NCBI GenBank assembly: GCA_003576845.1
Contig: QEVJ01000035.1
Coordinates: forward strand, 1-64,000
Reading direction: 5' to 3'
Source: Planctomycetota bacterium
GTDB taxonomy: Bacteria > Planctomycetota > Planctomycetia > Pirellulales > PLA5
Length of the DNA: 64,000 bases
Below the pieces are notes generated by a model. It saw nothing but the letters and a program-made list of their open reading frames with translations, was not told where the DNA came from and did not search any database. Below are positions 24,650 through 35,264 of the stretch, in pieces. Position 1 is the stretch's first letter; the number at the start of each line of letters is the position of its first letter. The translations under genes and the position numbers were made by a program.

Positions 24650-24999
24650 CTACGGGTCTCCTTCCGCAATAGCGCAACCGCAAGCATTCGCCAGGGATGC
24701 TCAGGGGACAATTGGGTCGGCGGGTAACCGCAGGGGGCTGTTCCCGGCGCTCGAGGGCCTTCGGCCGGGGGCAGGGTCAGGGGCGATTATCCCATCTGCG
24801 CGCGCTGATTGCAATAACATGTAGGTAGCTGTTGATGGGTTACGCGAGGGTGGCCCGACCGTTGATTCGCGAAAGGGGGGATAACTGATATTTGCGGGAC
24901 CTGGCGGATTTGGTAGTGATACGCGGACGAGCCGCTGCGCCGATGGACCGGCCTGGCGGCGGCTCGGGCATCTCTCGCACAACGTTCGGGAAGGATCCC
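24650..24999. other. Divergent intergenic region, no gene seen
   Basis: 350 bp between the divergent DUF1549 and DUF11-type genes, so it should hold both promoters. I could not assign boxes. AGGATCC lies just before ATG 25000. Confidence 0.5.
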
Positions 25000-27306
25000 A
25001 TGAAACGTCTCGTCGTTCGGCTCGTCGTGCTGTCGTCGCTCGCCGTGTTGGGAATGTTTGCGATTGCCCAGGCCCAGCGGCTTTCCGCCGAGAGCGAGGG
25101 GGAATCGCCGGTCGTGGTGAGCCGGTTTTCCGCGGCCGACGACGCGGACGCCGCCGAGGCGAGCGATGTGCCCGCCGACCCGCTTGCTCGCCGCGGGGCG
25201 TTGGGTGTCGATCCGAGGGTTCGCGTGATTCGCGATAACGACGCCGTGCCGGCCGTCTATCGCGGGCGCAAGGGCGAAGGCGTGATTCCGGCTGCGCACG
25301 ACGAATCGGCCGGCGACGACGCGACCGGCGCGGGTGCAAGCGACGGCGGCAGCGAAGGCGCGACCGTCGTCGTTTCGGCGGGCGATGCTTCTGTTGATGC
25401 GACCGCCGGAGAACCGCATCCGGACGCCCCGCCGACGTCCGCGTCCGGCGCAACCAATTCAGCGCCCCGAAACTACGGCGCCGCGGCCCGCCGCTATGCC
25501 GACGAAATCCCAGCAGCCGACCATACCTCCGACCATACCTCCGACCATTCCTCCGGTCATTCCTCCGACCGAACCGCGACGACCGAGCCATCGACCGCCC
25601 GGACAACCGCTCCCGGCGTCCCTTCTCGGCCGGAAACGATCCGCGAAGCAACCGACGCAATCGACGCGGCGGTCGCCGCACGATTGGGTCGCGGCGGGCG
25701 CGAGAATCCGGCGCGAAACTCCGCCGAGGCCAAGCCCGACGTTCATACCAGCTCCGGCGAATCCACTTTGCCGCGCGCCGCCGCGCCGCGAACGCCAACG
25801 ACGACTACGCCCCGCGACACGGCCGGGCAACCGGCCACGATGCCCGCGGCCACGGCGACGCCGGTCGCGTCGCCGACGACCATCGTTCCGCAAGGCGCCG
25901 GCCCGCAAGGCACTGGCACGCCCGGCGGCCAGGACCTCGAAGGTCCGCAGTCTCCGAGCCTTGCGATCGAGAAGGCCGTGCCCGCCGAAATCCAAGTCGG
26001 AAAAACGGCGACGTTCGAGATTCGCGTGCAGAACACGGGCCGCAGCGTCGCCCGCGACTTGCAAGTCGTCGATCAGGTCCCGCAAGGCACGCGGCTGGTC
26101 AACACCGAACCGCGAGCCGATCTCGGCGAACGCGGCGAATTGATTTGGAATCTCGCGGCGTTGGAACCGGGTGCGACCGCCGTGGTGCGGGTCGAACTCG
26201 TCCCGTTGGTCGAAGGCCAAGTCGGCAGCGTGGCGCGGGTCCGGTTCGCGGCGGACGTTTCGGCCCGCACGACCGTCACGAAGCCGCAATTGTCGATCGA
26301 AGTCATCGGCGACGAGCGGGTGATGATCGGCGATGAAGCGGTGCTGGTGATCACGGTGGCGAATCCCGGCAGCGGCGAAGCGACCGACGTCATTTTGGAA
26401 GCGGACATTCCGGCGAACTTCAAGCATCCCGCCGGGAGCGAGCTCGAGTTCGAAGTCGGCACGTTGCGTCCGAACGAATCGCGGCGGCTGGAGCTTAACC
26501 TGGCGGCGATCAAGCAAGGATCGGCCGCGCCGACGCTCGTTGTCCGTGCGGCGGGGGTGCCTGCGGTGGAAAAGACGATGCCGCTCGAAGTCGTCGCTCC
26601 GAAGCTGGAAGTCGGCGTGGAAGGGCCGAAGCGGCGGTTCCTCGACCGCAAATCAACGCACGTGCTGACGGTGTCCAACCCCGGCACCGCGGCGGCGACC
26701 GACGTCGAACTCGTCGCGTATTTGCCGCCCGGCATGAAGTTCGTGGAAGCCAATAACCAGGGCACATACGACGCGCGGCAGCACGCGGTGTACTGGAGCC
26801 TCGCCGAACTTCCCGCCCAACGCAGCGGCGATGTGCAGCTCGTTACGCTGCCCACGGAGTCCGGCGAACAGGTGCTCAAGGTCGAGGGCCGCGCCACGCG
26901 GGGACTGGCCGACGAATACGTCGAGACGATCTCGGTCGAAGGCGTCGCGGCGTTGTCGTTCCAGATTTCGGATCTCGCCGATCCGCTGGCGGTCGGCGGT
27001 CAGGCGAGCTACGAAGTCCGCGTCATAAACACGGGTTCGAAGTCGGCGAGTAATGTCCAAGTCGTCGCCGTGCTCCCGGCGGAGATGGCCGCCATCGACG
27101 CCAAAGGCCCGACGGGTTCGAGCCTCAAGGACGGGAAGATCGTGTTTCAACCGATCAGCCGCCTCGCGCCCAAGGAGCAGCAGGTCTTTCAATTCCGCGC
27201 CGAAGCGACCAAGGCCGGAGACCTCCGCGTGCGCGTGCAACTGACGAGCGACGAGATCACGACGCCGATCACGCAGGAAGAAAGCACGCGGGTGTTTGCC
27301 GATTGA
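25000..27306 (+). CDS. Secreted DUF11/CARDB-type repeat protein
   Basis: The 768-residue protein starts 'MKRLVVRLVVLSSLAVLGMFAIAQAQ', a signal peptide. Residues 30-325 are low complexity, rich in Ala, Thr, Pro and Asp, with a 'HTSDHTSDHSSGHSSD' repeat. From about 330 on there are four Ig-like DUF11 units, each with a phrase such as 'IQVGKTATFEIRVQNTGRSVARDLQVVDQVPQGTRLV' or 'VGGQASYEVRVINTGSKSASNVQVVAVLPAEM'. DUF11 proteins are large planctomycete surface proteins without known enzymatic role. ATG 25000 is chosen over the upstream in-frame 24892 for the signal peptide and the AAGGATCC site before it. Confidence 0.85.
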   Translation: MKRLVVRLVVLSSLAVLGMFAIAQAQRLSAESEGESPVVVSRFSAADDADAAEASDVPADPLARRGALGVDPRVRVIRDNDAVPAVYRGRKGEGVIPAAHDESAGDDATGAGASDGGSEGATVVVSAGDASVDATAGEPHPDAPPTSASGATNSAPRNYGAAARRYADEIPAADHTSDHTSDHSSGHSSDRTATTEPSTARTTAPGVPSRPETIREATDAIDAAVAARLGRGGRENPARNSAEAKPDVHTSSGESTLPRAAAPRTPTTTTPRDTAGQPATMPAATATPVASPTTIVPQGAGPQGTGTPGGQDLEGPQSPSLAIEKAVPAEIQVGKTATFEIRVQNTGRSVARDLQVVDQVPQGTRLVNTEPRADLGERGELIWNLAALEPGATAVVRVELVPLVEGQVGSVARVRFAADVSARTTVTKPQLSIEVIGDERVMIGDEAVLVITVANPGSGEATDVILEADIPANFKHPAGSELEFEVGTLRPNESRRLELNLAAIKQGSAAPTLVVRAAGVPAVEKTMPLEVVAPKLEVGVEGPKRRFLDRKSTHVLTVSNPGTAAATDVELVAYLPPGMKFVEANNQGTYDARQHAVYWSLAELPAQRSGDVQLVTLPTESGEQVLKVEGRATRGLADEYVETISVEGVAALSFQISDLADPLAVGGQASYEVRVINTGSKSASNVQVVAVLPAEMAAIDAKGPTGSSLKDGKIVFQPISRLAPKEQQVFQFRAEATKAGDLRVRVQLTSDEITTPITQEESTRVFAD
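25519..25566 (+). repeat. Four 12-bp tandem repeats within the DUF11-type gene
   Basis: Units GACCATACCTCC (twice), GACCATTCCTCC and GGTCATTCCTCC follow one another and encode the HTSD/HSSG run. Confidence 0.85.
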
Positions 27307-27336
27307 GTTCGGTCGTTATTCAGCCCGCGGCGATGC

Positions 27337-27368
27337 AATTTAGCCCCCGGTGAATACACCGGGGGCAA
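27337..27368 (+). repeat. 32-nt palindromic element between the DUF11-type gene and the lipoprotein
   Basis: The stem GCCCCCGGTG (27343-27352) pairs with CACCGGGGGC (27357-27366) around an AATA loop. With its AATTTA and AA flanks it matches the reverse complement of 35544-35575 at 31 of 32 positions. It has no T tail, so it is not a standard terminator. Confidence 0.9.
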
Positions 27369-27393
27369 ACCGCGGTGTTCTCGCGAGAGGACG

Positions 27394-28053
27394 ATGCTCT
27401 CAGGACCCCAACTACGCGTCGCCGTTGCGAGCCTCGCCGCCGTGTGCTTTTGCGGGTGCCCTTGGTCGCGGTGGGCGCTCAAGGATCCGGACTACGCCGC
27501 CAAATACGACGCGCCGCCCGAGGCGCTCGATGTCGCCACACAGGCGAAGCAGTCGGTCGACGCCCGATTCGTCGAAGGTAAATCGGGTTGGTACGTCGCC
27601 GGCGCCGGGCACGCGGACCCGGACGCGGCCGGCGGCGAAATCGGCGGTTTCGTGTATCCGCAATCGTGGCTGTCGGCGCATGCCGGCCTGGCGCTTTTGG
27701 GCGGAACCGGCGCGGACGACGTGTTCGTTGGCCTCAACGGCGGCCTGCGCATTCAACCGCCGAGCCGACTCGCTCCGTTCGCGGGCGTCGGCATGTTCCA
27801 CGGTTACAGCGAGCACGAGTATCTCGCCCAGCGCGACTGGCGCGACAACGATTCCGACGGCAGCATCGACGAACTCGGCGAAACGGGAACGGAGTACGGC
27901 TGGCTCTCGGCCGTTTACCCGGAGATCGGCGTCCACTACTGGCTTAATTCGAGCGTCCGTGCGACGGCGAGCGGCGCGTACTACGTGACGACCGAGGGCC
28001 GCGACAGCGACTTCTGGTTCTACGGGGCGTCGCTATCGTTCTTGCAGAATTGA
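27394..28053 (+). CDS. Predicted envelope protein (lipoprotein signal, outer-membrane-like)
   Basis: The 219-residue protein has a hydrophobic N-terminus 'VAVASLAAVCFCGCPWS' with cysteines that fit a lipobox. The remainder alternates polar and hydrophobic residues, with many Gly and aromatic residues ('WYVAGAGHADPDAAGGEIGGFVYP', 'AFAG'-like glycine strands, terminal 'WFYGASLSFLQN'), as in small outer-membrane barrels. The C-terminal aromatic-ending strand supports this. No family name can be given. It follows the DUF11 gene on the same strand after the palindromic repeat. Confidence 0.65.
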   Translation: MLSGPQLRVAVASLAAVCFCGCPWSRWALKDPDYAAKYDAPPEALDVATQAKQSVDARFVEGKSGWYVAGAGHADPDAAGGEIGGFVYPQSWLSAHAGLALLGGTGADDVFVGLNGGLRIQPPSRLAPFAGVGMFHGYSEHEYLAQRDWRDNDSDGSIDELGETGTEYGWLSAVYPEIGVHYWLNSSVRATASGAYYVTTEGRDSDFWFYGASLSFLQN

Positions 28054-28091
28054 TGTCGCGCAATAGACTGGAATCGTCGTTGGCGCGTCGC

Positions 28092-31000
28092 TCAATTCCC
28101 ACGGCGGCCGGACGCGACTTCGCCGACATCGTTCGCCGCGCGATATGCGCGCAGCGCCGCATTGAGTTCCTCCGCGGCGGCGACGAGCGCGCTGAGCAAG
28201 CTTGCTGCGTCGGCAAGGTGTTGGTCTTCCGCCATCGTTTCGATCGCCAGGGCCAACTCGCCGACGCGGGCGGCGCCGAACATTCGGACGACGCCGCGCA
28301 GCGTATGTGCGGCCTCGGCGAGCGAACCTGCGTCGCCGCGATCGGCCGCGGCGCGAATCTCGCCGAGGATCTTCACACCGTCGCTGAGATAGAGATCGAT
28401 CAATTCGGCCAGGATTGCCTCGTCCCCGCCGGCCCGTTCGAGGGCGCCGTCGGCATCGAACACGATCGCCGCGCCGAGCGGCTTCCGCGGCGGCGGTTCC
28501 GCGCTTTCATGCGACACTTCGGCGGGCGCGAGTTCGTCGGCCGACACGAGCCGTTCGATCGTCCGAAACAACAGGGCCGGTTCGAGCGGCTTGGCCAAAT
28601 AGCCGTCCATTCCGGCCGCGAGAAATCGCTCGCGGTCCCCTTTCATCGCATGGGCCGTCATCGCGACAATCGGCAACCGCTTTCCAGTGGGCGCTTCCCG
28701 CTCGCGGATTTTTGCCGTTGCCGTGAGGCCGTCCATTTTGGGCATTTCGCCGTCCATCAGCACGACGTCGAACGGTTCTTTCTCGATGGCCGCGAGTGCT
28801 TCGTCGCCGTTGGCGGCCAGTTTAGGCCGGTGTCCGCGCTTTTCGAGCAATCGCATCGCCAGCCGCTGGTTGACCACGCTGTCTTCGACCACGAGCACCC
28901 GCAGCGACCGGGCGGCCTTGCCGATGCCGGACGCGGCATAGCTTCCCGAATCGCCGGTCCGCGCGGTGCTCAGTCCGAGAGCGCGGAGAACGGCCCGTTG
29001 CAGCTCGCGGCGGCGAATCGGTTTGACGAGCGTCGCGTTGACTCCCACGGTGCGACAACGCTGGGCTTCGCGCCGGCGGTCGGGCGTCATGAGCATCATC
29101 AGCACCGCGAGCGGCGATTGGCTCGCGTGCCGCAATCGCTCGACCAAGCTCCAACCGCGTCCGTTCGGGAGGTTGCCGTCGACGATCACGAGTTGAATCG
29201 GCTCTGCGGCGTGCTGGCCCGCGGCGAACCGCGCGAGTGCATCCTCTTCGTTCGCGGCCAGAATCGGGTTCATCCCCCAGCCCGACAGGGTTTCGTGCAG
29301 GATTTGGCGATTTGTGGCGTTATCGTCAACGGCGAGCACGCGGACGCTGCGCAGCGCCGATAGATCGTCGCTCGCAGACCCCAAGGAGCGGTCCGACCGA
29401 GCGAATTGTGCGGTGAAGTGGAACGTGCTCCCCTGGCCGACGCGGCTTTCGACCCAGATTCTCCCGCCCATCATTTCGACGAGCCGCGACGAGATGGCCA
29501 ATCCCAAGCCGGTGCCGCCGAATCGCCGGGTGGGCGACGCGTCGACCTGCCGGAACGCCTCGAAGAGGCCGGCTTGCTGGTGCGGCGCGATGCCGATGCC
29601 GGTGTCTTCGACTTCGAAGTGCAGCCCGACTTGCCGACGCGCGGAGGCGGCGTGCGGTTCGCTGCGGACGCGAACGACGACCTGGCCGGCGTCGGTGAAC
29701 TTGATCGCGTTGCCGATGAGGTTGACCAGGACTTGGCGGAGCCGTTCGGCGTCGCCAACGAGATTTTCCTCGACGTCGGCGGCCACGCGACAGGCAAGTT
29801 CCAGTCCCTTCTCGTGCGCCGCGAGTGCCAACGAGGCCAGGGTATCGTCGGCGATCGCCGGCAGGTAGAAATCGTCGATCGCCAGGTCGAGCTTGCCCGC
29901 TTCGATTTTCGAGAAATCGAGAATGTCATTGACGACGACGAGCAGATGGTCCGCGGACTTACGGACCATCGTCAGATACTCGCGTTGCTCGGCGGACAGG
30001 GGCGTGTCGAGGGCGAGATCCGTCATGCCGATGATGCCGTTCATCGGCGTGCGGATTTCGTGGCTCATGTTGGCGAGGAATTGGCCTTTGGCGCGATTGG
30101 CGGCCTCCGCTTCGCGGCGGGCCTGGTCCAACTCGGCGGTCCGCTGTGCGACGAGCGACTCGACCTGGGCCGTGCGATGGAGCGTTCCGCGGAGATAAGC
30201 AATCGCGAGCGCGGTCATCAACAATCCGCCCAACAGGACGCCATGCGGCGTCCAGGATGTGCGTGCGGCGATGAAGGCGGGAGTGGCTTCGCACCTTAGC
30301 CGCCAGCGGCGACCGCCCATATCGATCCATTCGGAGTCGCCGATACGGACTTCGCCGCTTTCTTCGTGAGCGTCGATCAGATGCCAACCCGGCGATAGGT
30401 AAAGCAATCGGTCGCGTCCATGGACGCCGTCGGCGCGAACGCGAAACTGGAGTGTGCCGCCGTCGTCGAGACCCGCGAGCGCATTTTCGATCATCGTCGG
30501 CACGCGGATGAGCGCGACGATGAATCCTTCTTCGGTGTAACGAAAATCGGTGCGCCGCACGGCGAAAGGCGGCGCTCGCTCCTGCCGCAGATAGATCGGC
30601 AGCGCTACGACGCTGCCCATGACGTGTGGCTCGTCCGACAAGCGCGTCATTTGCACGACGGTTGGGCGGCCGGCATCGCGAACGTGTTCTAGGACCGATG
30701 GATTGTCGGCCAGCGCACGGCGAATGATCTCGCGCGCGTCGGAACGGATTACGGCGGCGGGTTCGGCCGCCGACGTATCGCCGCGTGCGACTTGTTCGAC
30801 GTAGTATTGGACGCGCGGTGGCGTTTCGGGAGCCGCGTTCACCCAGGCCAGCGCATCGATTCCATGCTGGTTTTCGAGCAGCTCTTTAGTGAATTTGTCG
30901 AACTCCTGCTTCTCGACCTCCTTGGAGGCATGAAAGAACGCGCCGACCGATTCGATTGCAGCGTTGTGGAGATCGACGCTGGTCCTGATGTCGCTCGCGC

Positions 31001-31202
31001 CGCGGAGCGTGATGCGATCGATTTCCTGGCGAAGGCGTTCGGTTTCGCCGACGTGCACGAGATAGCAAGCGGTCGCCGACAGGGCAATCCCGCCGATCGC
31101 GGTGATCGCGATCGGCGTGAAGCGGCGGATGCCTGGCGTGCGCTCTTCGGCTAGCTCGCGCTCGTCGGCTCGTGACGGGTCTGCGCCGATCATGGGTGGC
31201 AC
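28092..31202 (-). CDS. Hybrid sensor histidine kinase: CHASE, HisKA, HATPase, two REC, Hpt
   Basis: The 1036-residue protein has two membrane segments (about 29-49 and 321-338) around an extracytoplasmic CHASE domain (about 70-300), then HisKA with the phospho-acceptor His381 in '[10 protein letters not shown]'. HATPase follows with N-box 'NLIGNAIKF' and 'DTGIGI'. Two receiver domains keep their acceptor Asp ('[10 protein letters not shown]' and '[13 protein letters not shown]') and conserved Lys ('VKPI', 'AKPL'), and a C-terminal Hpt domain carries 'AHTLRG'. This is a complete multistep phosphorelay in one protein; the output regulator is elsewhere. The CHASE ligand is unknown. It ends 38 nt past the convergent lipoprotein gene. 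Confidence 0.92.
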   Translation of the reverse strand: MPPMIGADPSRADERELAEERTPGIRRFTPIAITAIGGIALSATACYLVHVGETERLRQEIDRITLRGASDIRTSVDLHNAAIESVGAFFHASKEVEKQEFDKFTKELLENQHGIDALAWVNAAPETPPRVQYYVEQVARGDTSAAEPAAVIRSDAREIIRRALADNPSVLEHVRDAGRPTVVQMTRLSDEPHVMGSVVALPIYLRQERAPPFAVRRTDFRYTEEGFIVALIRVPTMIENALAGLDDGGTLQFRVRADGVHGRDRLLYLSPGWHLIDAHEESGEVRIGDSEWIDMGGRRWRLRCEATPAFIAARTSWTPHGVLLGGLLMTALAIAYLRGTLHRTAQVESLVAQRTAELDQARREAEAANRAKGQFLANMSHEIRTPMNGIIGMTDLALDTPLSAEQREYLTMVRKSADHLLVVVNDILDFSKIEAGKLDLAIDDFYLPAIADDTLASLALAAHEKGLELACRVAADVEENLVGDAERLRQVLVNLIGNAIKFTDAGQVVVRVRSEPHAASARRQVGLHFEVEDTGIGIAPHQQAGLFEAFRQVDASPTRRFGGTGLGLAISSRLVEMMGGRIWVESRVGQGSTFHFTAQFARSDRSLGSASDDLSALRSVRVLAVDDNATNRQILHETLSGWGMNPILAANEEDALARFAAGQHAAEPIQLVIVDGNLPNGRGWSLVERLRHASQSPLAVLMMLMTPDRRREAQRCRTVGVNATLVKPIRRRELQRAVLRALGLSTARTGDSGSYAASGIGKAARSLRVLVVEDSVVNQRLAMRLLEKRGHRPKLAANGDEALAAIEKEPFDVVLMDGEMPKMDGLTATAKIREREAPTGKRLPIVAMTAHAMKGDRERFLAAGMDGYLAKPLEPALLFRTIERLVSADELAPAEVSHESAEPPPRKPLGAAIVFDADGALERAGGDEAILAELIDLYLSDGVKILGEIRAAADRGDAGSLAEAAHTLRGVVRMFGAARVGELALAIETMAEDQHLADAASLLSALVAAAEELNAALRAYRAANDVGEVASGRRGN

Positions 31203-31322
31203 AGCGGTGAGAGATGGCGAGGCAGGCCGACCTCGCCCGCGCCGGAGTGGGGTGCCGGCGCTAGTCTCCTTCCATTGTAACCCCGCCGCAGTTGGGGTAC
31301 CAGCCTTTCCGGCGGGATTTTT

Positions 31323-33032
31323 TTAGGCCGTTTCCGCCACCGTTAGCCCCAACTCCTCGATCATCTGCTCGCGAATCTTGAACTTTTGAATCTTTCCAGT
31401 GACCGTCTGCGGGAATGCGTCCACAAAGCGGATGTACTTGGGCGCCTTGAAATAGGCCAGTTTCGCTCGGCAAAGCTCGCGGATTTCGTCTTCAGAGGCC
31501 GTGGCCCCGGCCTTGAGGCGAATCCAGGCGCAGAGTTCCTCGCCATATTTGCGATCCGGCACGCCCACGACCGCCGCTTGTTCGATGGCCGGATGCTCGA
31601 ACAGGAACTCCTCGATCTCGCGGGGATAAATGTTTTCGCCGCCGCGAATGACCATGTCCTTGATGCGGCCGGTGATGCGGAAGTATCCGTTCGGCAGGCG
31701 CACGGCCAGATCGCCCGTGTGCAACCAACCCTCCGGGTCGATGGCGGCGGCGGTGGCTTCGGGTTGGTTGTAATAGCCGAGCATCACGACGTGCCCCCGG
31801 GCGCAGAGTTCGCCTTGCTGATTGTCGGGCAGCGTTGCGCCCGTGGCCGGATCGACGATCTTCACCTCGACGTTGGGAATTGCCCGCCCGACCGTTTCGA
31901 CGCGGAGCTTGAGCGGGTCGTCGGTCCGCGTTTGGGTGATGATCGGCGAGGCTTCCGTCTGGCCGTAGCCGATCGTGACCTCGCGGCAGCCCATCCGGTC
32001 GACGACTTGCTTCATGACTTCGATCGGACAAGGACTGCCGGCCATGATTCCGGTGCGCAACGACTTTAGATCGCGGCGGGCGAACGATTCGTGTTCGAGT
32101 TGGGCGATGAACATCGTCGGCACGCCGTAGAGCACGGTCGCCCGCTCGCGTTCGATGGCGTCGAGCGTATCGCCAGGGTTGAAGTATTCGGCCGGCACGA
32201 CCATCGCCGCGCCGTACACCGCCGCGCAAAGCGTTCCCAGCACACAGCCGAAACAATGATAAAAGGGGACGGGAATACATATCCGGTCTTGTTCGGCGAG
32301 CGCGAGACACGCGCCGACGTAGTACACGTTGAGCAGCAGGTTCCGGTGGCTGAGCGTCGCCGCCTTGGGAAAGCCCGTTGTGCCGGAGGTGTACTGAATG
32401 TTGATCGGATCGCCGGGATTGAGCGTTTTGGCGATTTCGTCGAGCCGCGTCGGCGGCACTGACTTGCCCTCTTCGAGCATCGCGCGCCACGTGCTTGCGC
32501 CCGCCGGGGGTTCCTCTCCGAACGCGACGACGTGCCGCAGCTTGGGATACTCCGCCGAACGCAACCCGCCCGGAGCCGTCGTCGCCAGCTCCGGGCAGAC
32601 TTCGGCGAGCATCGCGTAATAATCCGAGGTCTTGAATTCGCGCACGAGGAACAGCGCGACCGCATCGCTTTGACGCAAGACGTACTTGAGCTCAAACGGG
32701 CGATATGCCGGATTGATCGTGACCAGGACCGCGCCGATTTTTGCGGACGCAAACTGCAGCACGACCCATTCGGGCACGTTCGTCGCCCAGATGGCCACGT
32801 GTTCGCCGGGCCGGATGCCGAGCGCGAGCAACCCGCGTGCGGCGGCATCGACCTGGGCCGCGAACTGGGCATAGCTCGCCTTGAGTCCTAGCTTGGGAAA
32901 CGCGAGCGCATCGCGGTCGCCGTGGCGATCGACCGACGCGGCGAGCATCGAGCCGATCGTGTGCCCTTCGACCCACGGCACTTCTCCTGCCCACACGCCG
33001 CCGCTCTTCGCCGAACTGTTGCCCCGAGACAT
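31323..33032 (-). CDS. Acyl-CoA synthetase (AMP-binding)
   Basis: The 569-residue protein carries the ANL-family P-loop '[18 protein letters not shown]', 'YGQTEASP', 'GWLHTGDLA', '[24 protein letters not shown]' and the C-terminal catalytic lysine in '[14 protein letters not shown]'. It activates a carboxylic acid as acyl-AMP and passes it to CoA; the best fit is a medium- or long-chain fatty acyl-CoA synthetase. ATG 33032 is chosen over the frame's first methionine because GGAGAG precedes it. It is transcribed alone, away from the DUF983 gene on the same strand. Confidence 0.9.
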   Translation of the reverse strand: MSRGNSSAKSGGVWAGEVPWVEGHTIGSMLAASVDRHGDRDALAFPKLGLKASYAQFAAQVDAAARGLLALGIRPGEHVAIWATNVPEWVVLQFASAKIGAVLVTINPAYRPFELKYVLRQSDAVALFLVREFKTSDYYAMLAEVCPELATTAPGGLRSAEYPKLRHVVAFGEEPPAGASTWRAMLEEGKSVPPTRLDEIAKTLNPGDPINIQYTSGTTGFPKAATLSHRNLLLNVYYVGACLALAEQDRICIPVPFYHCFGCVLGTLCAAVYGAAMVVPAEYFNPGDTLDAIERERATVLYGVPTMFIAQLEHESFARRDLKSLRTGIMAGSPCPIEVMKQVVDRMGCREVTIGYGQTEASPIITQTRTDDPLKLRVETVGRAIPNVEVKIVDPATGATLPDNQQGELCARGHVVMLGYYNQPEATAAAIDPEGWLHTGDLAVRLPNGYFRITGRIKDMVIRGGENIYPREIEEFLFEHPAIEQAAVVGVPDRKYGEELCAWIRLKAGATASEDEIRELCRAKLAYFKAPKYIRFVDAFPQTVTGKIQKFKIREQMIEELGLTVAETA

Positions 33033-33152
33033 AGCATCTCTCCGCCGCACGAGTCGCAACCCGCGGCCAATGGGGCAAACCGCGTGCGCAGACCCCGACC
33101 GCGATCGAAGTTTAGCCAAATCCAACCGCCGGGGCCAACGCCAATGCCGCCG

Positions 33153-33575
33153 TTAGGGCGCCGCGCGACCGTCCGCGCGTTTGGTCGCGTCCGTGCCCGG
33201 CGTCCGCGACACCGGATCGTAGAAATGATCGAACGCCATCCAGAAGCTCCGGGCGTAGCGAAAGAACCACACGGGGAACAGCAGGCTAAACGCCAAGAGC
33301 ACGGCGAACGCCGTCGATTGCGGCACGATTTCGGTGAAGAAGAACACCAAAAACGCCGCGACTACGAGGATGGTCGTCGCGCCGTAATTGAAATAGATCG
33401 ACCCAAGAAAATAACCTGGGGCTCGCTCGTACTTGAGACCGCAATGGTCGCAATGGGAGTGCATCGCGATCCAGTTGCGAAAGAGGCGTCCCTGGCCGCA
33501 AACGGGGCATCGCAACCTCAGCCCGCGCCACATGGCCGTTGTGAGCCGCCGGTTTGTCCGATTGACATTGGGCAT
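33153..33575 (-). CDS. DUF983 family membrane protein with zinc-ribbon-like N-terminus
   Basis: The 140-residue protein has an N-terminal CPVC (23-26) and a CDHC motif, which together resemble a zinc ribbon. 'YERAPGYFLGSIYFNYG', the DUF983 signature, and two transmembrane segments (about 60-80 and 85-105) follow. DUF983 proteins are small membrane proteins of unknown function, often near heme or respiratory genes. It is transcribed upstream of the acyl-CoA synthetase gene on the same strand, about 120 bp away. Confidence 0.8.
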   Translation of the reverse strand: MPNVNRTNRRLTTAMWRGLRLRCPVCGQGRLFRNWIAMHSHCDHCGLKYERAPGYFLGSIYFNYGATTILVVAAFLVFFFTEIVPQSTAFAVLLAFSLLFPVWFFRYARSFWMAFDHFYDPVSRTPGTDATKRADGRAAP

Positions 33576-33794
33576 CGAAGGCCCCGCCGGGGCGGGTGGT
33601 GAAACTGGTCAAGTGCAAGGGGCCGAATGCGCGGGTAATTGGCCTCGCATAGGCATTCTATTCGGTTGAGCGCGTCGGTCGAAGCGGTTGCCCGCCGCGG
33701 GCTACGAGCGTGGTGCGCGTAGCCGCCCGCGCCGCGTTGTGGCGGGAATCCGCTTGCGGTTATTTCCGGGACAAATGCACGGGTTTGCGTGCGG

Positions 33795-35165
33795 ATGCAA
33801 TTGGCGACCCGGTCCCCAGGCGACAATAATAGTAACGTGAAGACTCCCGATGAAACCGTCGTCGACAAAGCAAAGGCCACTCGCTCGGCGTCGGAGCCGT
33901 CCGCGGGCGCCGGCGCCGCACCGACGGTTTCGGGCAAGTCAACGGTGGGACAGTCCGCTCAGGGGCAGGCCACAACGGGTAAGACCTCGCTCGGGGAGCG
34001 CGTTCAATCGCTGCGTCTGCCGGATCGCGCCAATGGCCGCTCCTCGTCGGCGAAGTTGGCGTGGTTCCTGTGTCTCGTGTTGGCGGGCACGACCGGCTAT
34101 CTGGCATGGCGGCAGTACGGGCGTCCGCAAAGCGAGAACGCCGACTCGGCTGCGGCCGCCAACAACGCTCCGGACCGGCCTAAACCGGCCGCGACGCGCC
34201 AGACGGCACTGGAAAGCGAACTGGCCCTGGAATCGAAGGGCTACATCACGCCGACGCATCGGATTCTAGTAAGCCCGAAGGTCAGCGGCATCGTGGTCGA
34301 GCTGAACATCGAAGAAGGCCAGCGCGTGGCCAAGGACGCGATCCTCGCCCGCATCGAAGACACCGACTATCAGACGGATTACGATCGGGCGGTTGCGACG
34401 CACCGGCTTGCGGAAGAGCGGCTGGGCGAGCTGGAAACGGGCAATCGCCCCGAAGAGATTTCTCAGGCGAAGGCGGAATTGGAAGAAGCGGTCATCCTCG
34501 CGGAAAAGTACGCCGCCGATTTGCAACGCGCCACCGACCTGCATCGCCGCCGGGCGATCAGCGACGGCGAATTCCAAGACTTCCAGAGCAAGCACGACGC
34601 TCAACGGCGCCGCGTCGAGAAGCTCAAATACGCTTTCGAGCTGATGGACGAAGGTCCCCGCGCCGAACGGATCCGCGCCGCTCAGGCCGAAGTCCGCCAG
34701 GCCCAGGCCGAGGTCGCCAAAGCGAAGTGGCGGCTGGACAACTGCATCGTCCGCGCTCCGATCAGCGGCACGATCCTTACGAAAGAGGCGGAAGAGGGCA
34801 ATCTCGTCAACCCAATCGCCTTTAGCGGCTCGCGGAGCCTGTGCGAGATGGCCGACCTGTCGAGTCTGGAAGTCGACCTGAGCATCGTCGAGCGCGACAT
34901 TGCGAAGGTGTTCAAGGGTCAGAAGTGCGTCGTCAAGGCGGAAGCTTATCCGGACCGCGAATATCGCGGCGTGGTTTCGCGGCTGATGCCGATTGCGGAT
35001 CGCGCGAAAGGCGCGGTCTCGGTTCGCGTGCTGCTTACGGTGCCGGCCGAGGAAGAAGGGGTTTATCTCAAGCCGGAAATGAGCGCCCGCGTCACGTTTC
35101 TCAAAGACGCGGCCGCAGCGAACAACGGATCGGCCTCTGGCCGCGCGACGAACGGCGAACGATGA
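33795..35165 (+). CDS. HlyD-family periplasmic adaptor protein (membrane fusion protein)
   Basis: The 456-residue protein has a disordered N-terminus, one membrane anchor ('LAWFLCLVLAGTTGYLAW', about 85-102) and the adaptor architecture: 'GYITPTHRILVSPKVSGIVVELNIEEGQRVAKDAILARIED' (lipoyl-like half), a long coiled coil (about 205-310), the second half 'APISGTILTKEAEEGNLV', and a beta-barrel. Such adaptors serve ABC or RND exporters. The usual next genes, an ABC ATPase and a MacB-like permease, are absent; ubiX follows. The start is uncertain: GTG 33789, ATG 33795 and GTG 33837 are in frame. Confidence 0.85.
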   Translation: MQLATRSPGDNNSNVKTPDETVVDKAKATRSASEPSAGAGAAPTVSGKSTVGQSAQGQATTGKTSLGERVQSLRLPDRANGRSSSAKLAWFLCLVLAGTTGYLAWRQYGRPQSENADSAAAANNAPDRPKPAATRQTALESELALESKGYITPTHRILVSPKVSGIVVELNIEEGQRVAKDAILARIEDTDYQTDYDRAVATHRLAEERLGELETGNRPEEISQAKAELEEAVILAEKYAADLQRATDLHRRRAISDGEFQDFQSKHDAQRRRVEKLKYAFELMDEGPRAERIRAAQAEVRQAQAEVAKAKWRLDNCIVRAPISGTILTKEAEEGNLVNPIAFSGSRSLCEMADLSSLEVDLSIVERDIAKVFKGQKCVVKAEAYPDREYRGVVSRLMPIADRAKGAVSVRVLLTVPAEEEGVYLKPEMSARVTFLKDAAAANNGSASGRATNGER

Positions 35166-35264
35166 TCGGATAGCGATTCGAGGTTTCCGTTCGTTCCTCG
35201 TGCCTCGTTCCCGAGGCATTACTCACCACTGCCACGAGTTCTTCGGCAAATCGAGTTCGCCCCT

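Noticed and set aside
27337-27368. Rho-independent terminator after the DUF11-type gene
   Set aside because: The stem is strong but no T-run follows, and the element recurs inside ubiX; it is better called a dispersed palindrome.
31281-31325. Possible terminator: CCCGCCG...CGGCGGG followed by a T-run
   Set aside because: The T-run is on the plus strand, but both neighbouring genes are on the minus strand, so no known transcript ends there in that direction.
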